NCBI GenBank assembly: GCA_947458265.1
Contig: CANGYF010000005.1
Span: 62,001-126,000, forward strand
Reading direction: 5' to 3'
DNA: 64,000 nucleotides
Source of the DNA: Betaproteobacteria bacterium
GTDB lineage: Bacteria; Pseudomonadota; Gammaproteobacteria; Burkholderiales; CAIKXV01
The notes under the pieces were generated by a model that was given only the letters and a program-made list of their open reading frames with translations, did no database searches and had not been told where the DNA came from. Below, one piece after another: positions 61,035-64,000 of the stretch (positions within the stretch are counted from its first letter, which is position 1; every line of letters starts with the position of its first letter). The position numbers were made by a program, and so were the translations under genes.

Positions 61035-64000
61035 ATGGCAGGTCGCCCTCCGGGCCAGCACGCCAGCGGCATACGACCGACCTTCTGGTCATCCTTGCAG
61101 GGATGCTGGTCTTCGTCATCGTGGCTGCGTTCGCTGCATCCGACCAGAACGACCGTCGGGCCCTGTCGGAGTTCCGGCGCGCAGTGGATGCCTACCAGGC
61201 CGAGGTCGAAAGCCAGCTGCGCTTGCTGCAGGCGGTAACGCTCGGCATGGCTGCGGGCGCCGCCACCGACAGCCAACCGATGACAAGGGCGCGCTTCGAC
61301 CGGATGGCCACGGCGCTGACTGGCGGTGCCCCCCCCAGCGCGCTGGGCTCGATCGCCCTGCTCGACCGGACCGACTCGCGCGACGTGCCGGCAGCGCTCT
61401 TGGCCATGCGCCGCCAGTATCCGGAGTTCGACCTGCCGCCGGAGGGGACCGGTCCGGCGCCGGGCGAGCGGCTGCTCGTGCGCAATCGCTGGCCGGCGTG
61501 GATGGCCTACGATGCGATCGGCCGCGACGTGGCCGATCGCCTGCAGCCGGTGGCGAGCGCGATCGAGGCCCATGGCTCCCGGTCACCGATGCTGAGCGGC
61601 CTGTTCGTCGAGAAAACCCCGGACGGCCCGATCACCACCTACGTGATGATGGCACCCGTGATCCCGGTCGCCAATGCAGGACCTGCAAGCAAGTCCGCGC
61701 CACCGTACCAGACGGCGAGCGGCGCCGGCGCAGGCCAGTGGGTATCCACGATCGTGCTCGCCGGCGAACTGTTCCGCAGGCCGATCGCTCCGGTCGATGC
61801 CCGGATAGCGGTGCACGTGGTCGACGTGGACGCCCCCGATTCATCGCTGCAGGTCGTGTTCGATTCGCACCAGGGCAGCCACACGGTAGCCACACGCTTC
61901 AGCGAGGGCAGGACACTGTCGGCGCTGGGCCGGACCTGGCAGATCACGTATGCCACCACGCCGGCCTTCGAGGCCGCGAACCGGGACCATGCGAGCCTGG
62001 CGATCGGGCTGTCGGGACTGCTGATCGGCTGCGGGGTGCTGCTGGGCATGCTGCGCCTGCGCCGTGCCGAGCGCGCGGCCAGCGCCGAGCAGGCACTGAG
62101 CGAAGCACGCTTCGAGCGGCTCAATTCAATGCTGCCGATCGGTGTGTTCGAGATCGACGCCACTGGCCGGCTCACCCGGGCGAACGAAGCCGCCTGCCTG
62201 CTGGCGGCGGTACCGGCGGCACGCCTGGCCGGCCGCGGCCACCTTCGCCGAGTCAGTGCCACCGACCGGCGATGGCTGCTGGACACATGGCGTGCGTTCA
62301 CCACCGACGGAGAGCCGTTCCGAGTGGAACACCGGCTGCACGGCGACGATGGGCGGGACCGGTGGATACTGACCGAAATTGTGCACCAGGAGGGCTACGA
62401 CGGCATGCCGGGCGGCTTCGTCGGCACCTGCATGGACATCAGCGACCGCCGCGAATTCGAACTGGACCTGCTGGACGCGCAACGGCGCGCGATCGCTGCA
62501 GAGGCCAGGCTGGTGGCGGCGATCGACGCGATGGACTCGACCTTCGCGCTGTACGGCCCGGATGAACGCCTGGTGATCAGCAATGCGAAGGAGCATGGCC
62601 TCTTCGGCTCGCGCGTGGGCGAGGTCCGCCGAGGGATACACCGCGATGAAGTGCTGCACCTGCTCTACGAATCGCTGTCTGGCGGGACCGACCCGCAGGG
62701 CGAGGAAGCGTTACGGAACCGGCGCGATGCGCTCGCGCAAGCGACCTCCAGTACGGTCGAGGAACGCATCGGCGAACGCTGGTTCAGGGTCACCCGCAGG
62801 CGCACCTCCAGCGGCGACGTCATGTCGCTGCGCTCCGAGATCACCCGGCAGCGGTCGTACGAGCAGGAGATCCAGAAGCTCGCCGCCGTCGCCAGCCAGA
62901 TTGCAGACGGCGTCGCCCTGCTTGATCTGCAGGGCCGCATCCAGTGGGTCAATGCCGCCTACGAGCGGCTGACCGGCTTCACGCTCGACGAGATTCGCGG
63001 CAGGCGCGGCCGCGACTTCCTGGTGGGCCCGATGACCGATCCGGTCGCCAGCAGCACGATCCTGGCGGGCACCGATTCGCACCAGCCGTTCCAGGTCGAG
63101 ATCGTCCACTACACCAAAAAGCGCGATCCGGTCTGGTTCCACGTACGCAGCCAGCCGCTGCGGGACGCCGACGGGCAGCTGAGCGGCGCGATACAGACCC
63201 GGTTCGACATCGGCGAACGCAAGGCGGCAGAGGCTGCGGCAAAGGCGGCCCAGTCCGAGCAGCGGCGGGCGGAGGCTCGCCTGCGCGAGTCGATCGAGGC
63301 GCTCGACGCAGCATTCTCGCTGTTCGACCCCGGCGAGCGACTGGTCGTCTGCAACGGCCTGTATTCGAGCCTGTTCGGCTCCGTGGCGGACCAGATCGTG
63401 CCCGGCATGCTCAAGGCACAACTCCTCGATCTGCTGTGGCAGCAGGTCTTCCCGGCAGCGTCGGCTGATGCCGGCGCAGATCGGCTGGCCGAGCGCTCGG
63501 CCTGGGTCGACGCACGGCTCGCCGAGTTCCGTGCCGCGAACGGGTCCAGCGAATACGCGATCGGCCGACGGTGGTACAGCTCCACGTATCGGCGGACCCC
63601 GCATGGCGATACCGCCACGCTGCGCATCGACATCACGGATTCGCGCGTGCGCGAGGCAGAGCATCGCCGGCTGGCGATGGTCGCGCGCGAGACCAACGAC
63701 GGCGTGCAGGTGCTGGACACCGAGGGACGGGCGGTCTGGGTCAACAGTGCGTTCGAACGGCTCACCGGCCATTCGTTCGAACAGATACGCGATCGCCGTG
63801 CCAGGGACTACCTGTCCGGTTCGGGTACCGACCCGGCCACGCTGGAGCAGATCGACTGCCAGATGGCGTCCCTGCTGCCCTACCGGGCGGAGATCCTCAA
63901 CTACACCCGTACCGGCGAACCCGGATGGTGGGACGTGCGCGGGCAGCCGCTGTTCGACGACGCCGGCAGCCACCTCGGATACTTCGAGATGCGCTTCGAC
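61031..64000 (+). CDS. CHASE-domain sensor with at least five PAS domains (partial, C-terminus off window)
   Basis: 990 residues are in the window and the frame is still open at 64000. A transmembrane helix at about 17–37 ('DLLVILAGMLVFVIVAAFAA') is followed by a CHASE periplasmic sensor to about residue 290 ('VDAYQAEVESQLRLLQAVTLG', 'VMMAPVIPV'), and a second helix at about 322–343 ('LAIGLSGLLIGCGVLLGM'). Then come PAS domains starting near 361, 493, 617, 750 and 880. The last four form two related pairs, so one PAS–PAS unit was duplicated. The output domain (histidine kinase, GGDEF or EAL) is outside. ATG 61031 overlaps the pgi stop. Confidence 0.88.
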   Translation, partial: MNGRSPSGPARQRHTTDLLVILAGMLVFVIVAAFAASDQNDRRALSEFRRAVDAYQAEVESQLRLLQAVTLGMAAGAATDSQPMTRARFDRMATALTGGAPPSALGSIALLDRTDSRDVPAALLAMRRQYPEFDLPPEGTGPAPGERLLVRNRWPAWMAYDAIGRDVADRLQPVASAIEAHGSRSPMLSGLFVEKTPDGPITTYVMMAPVIPVANAGPASKSAPPYQTASGAGAGQWVSTIVLAGELFRRPIAPVDARIAVHVVDVDAPDSSLQVVFDSHQGSHTVATRFSEGRTLSALGRTWQITYATTPAFEAANRDHASLAIGLSGLLIGCGVLLGMLRLRRAERAASAEQALSEARFERLNSMLPIGVFEIDATGRLTRANEAACLLAAVPAARLAGRGHLRRVSATDRRWLLDTWRAFTTDGEPFRVEHRLHGDDGRDRWILTEIVHQEGYDGMPGGFVGTCMDISDRREFELDLLDAQRRAIAAEARLVAAIDAMDSTFALYGPDERLVISNAKEHGLFGSRVGEVRRGIHRDEVLHLLYESLSGGTDPQGEEALRNRRDALAQATSSTVEERIGERWFRVTRRRTSSGDVMSLRSEITRQRSYEQEIQKLAAVASQIADGVALLDLQGRIQWVNAAYERLTGFTLDEIRGRRGRDFLVGPMTDPVASSTILAGTDSHQPFQVEIVHYTKKRDPVWFHVRSQPLRDADGQLSGAIQTRFDIGERKAAEAAAKAAQSEQRRAEARLRESIEALDAAFSLFDPGERLVVCNGLYSSLFGSVADQIVPGMLKAQLLDLLWQQVFPAASADAGADRLAERSAWVDARLAEFRAANGSSEYAIGRRWYSSTYRRTPHGDTATLRIDITDSRVREAEHRRLAMVARETNDGVQVLDTEGRAVWVNSAFERLTGHSFEQIRDRRARDYLSGSGTDPATLEQIDCQMASLLPYRAEILNYTRTGEPGWWDVRGQPLFDDAGSHLGYFEMRFD

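Overview
The window is about 64 kb of GC-rich chromosome, very probably from a betaproteobacterium (Burkholderiales or a relative). This rests on gene order and families: tRNA-Leu–tig–clpP–clpX–lon–hupB–tRNA-Val–tRNA-Asp–ppiD next to fabI, a gloB–methyltransferase–rnhA–dnaQ block with mltD beside it, a TctC/Bug-type periplasmic binding protein, the hpnCDE squalene genes, and GC-rich codon use throughout. No rRNA, CRISPR array, prophage or intact insertion sequence was seen. The taxonomic call is an inference; no database was searched.

Layout. 1–4.6 kb is an accessory-looking patch: the tail of a probable molybdenum hydroxylase large subunit, two paralogous 4,5-dihydroxyphthalate decarboxylase-like (NMT1/SBP-fold) proteins, a FitAB/VapBC-type toxin–antitoxin pair with a palindromic operator-like site, a chimeric amidohydrolase/nitrilase remnant, and a Bug-family solute receptor. 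4.6–7.6 kb holds a hotdog thioesterase with a histone-like Lys/Ala tail, divergent from an Aas-type acyltransferase–acyl-ACP synthetase. 7.8–10.3 kb is a Ser/Thr kinase–HDOD–GAF protein. 10.3–11.5 kb is a yqjD-yqjE-yqjK stress/membrane operon. 11.6–16.4 kb is a three-gene molybdoenzyme of the SoeABC/DmsABC type, preceded by an oxaloacetate decarboxylase-like enzyme and a LOG-family nucleosidase.

18–25 kb contains LemA plus a GIDE/EF-hand membrane protein, an alpha/beta hydrolase, an AI-2E family transporter, two small envelope proteins and glnS. 25–29.5 kb contains a TerB-like protein, a cold-shock protein with a strong promoter and a long structured leader, dsbB, two small membrane/exported proteins, a quinone oxidoreductase, a YdcH-like protein and the ribosome-rescue factor ArfB. 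A cluster of REP-like repeats follows. 29.6–35.5 kb contains a nitrilase, dnaQ, rnhA, a methyltransferase, gloB and mltD. 35.5–42.5 kb is a four-gene ABC peptide-type importer whose genes all overlap by 4 bp. 42.6–52.8 kb is the conserved proteostasis block (fabI, ppiD, two tRNAs, hupB, lon, clpX, clpP, tig, tRNA-Leu). 53–56 kb is hpnCDE. 56–64 kb carries a YciK-like SDR lacking the usual catalytic Tyr, a thioesterase, ETF-ubiquinone oxidoreductase, pgi, and a CHASE–multi-PAS sensor that runs off the right edge and whose start codon overlaps the pgi stop.

Most of the window is ordinary core genome. I did not find a clearly new multi-gene system. The most unusual features are the kinase–HDOD–GAF fusion, the LemA/GIDE/EF-hand pair, the histone-tailed thioesterase, the terminator-like hairpin in the csp leader, the repeat cluster after arfB, the in-frame 15-bp repeats at the start of the ABC receptor gene, the chimeric pseudogene near 2.4 kb, and the duplicated PAS modules of the terminal sensor.
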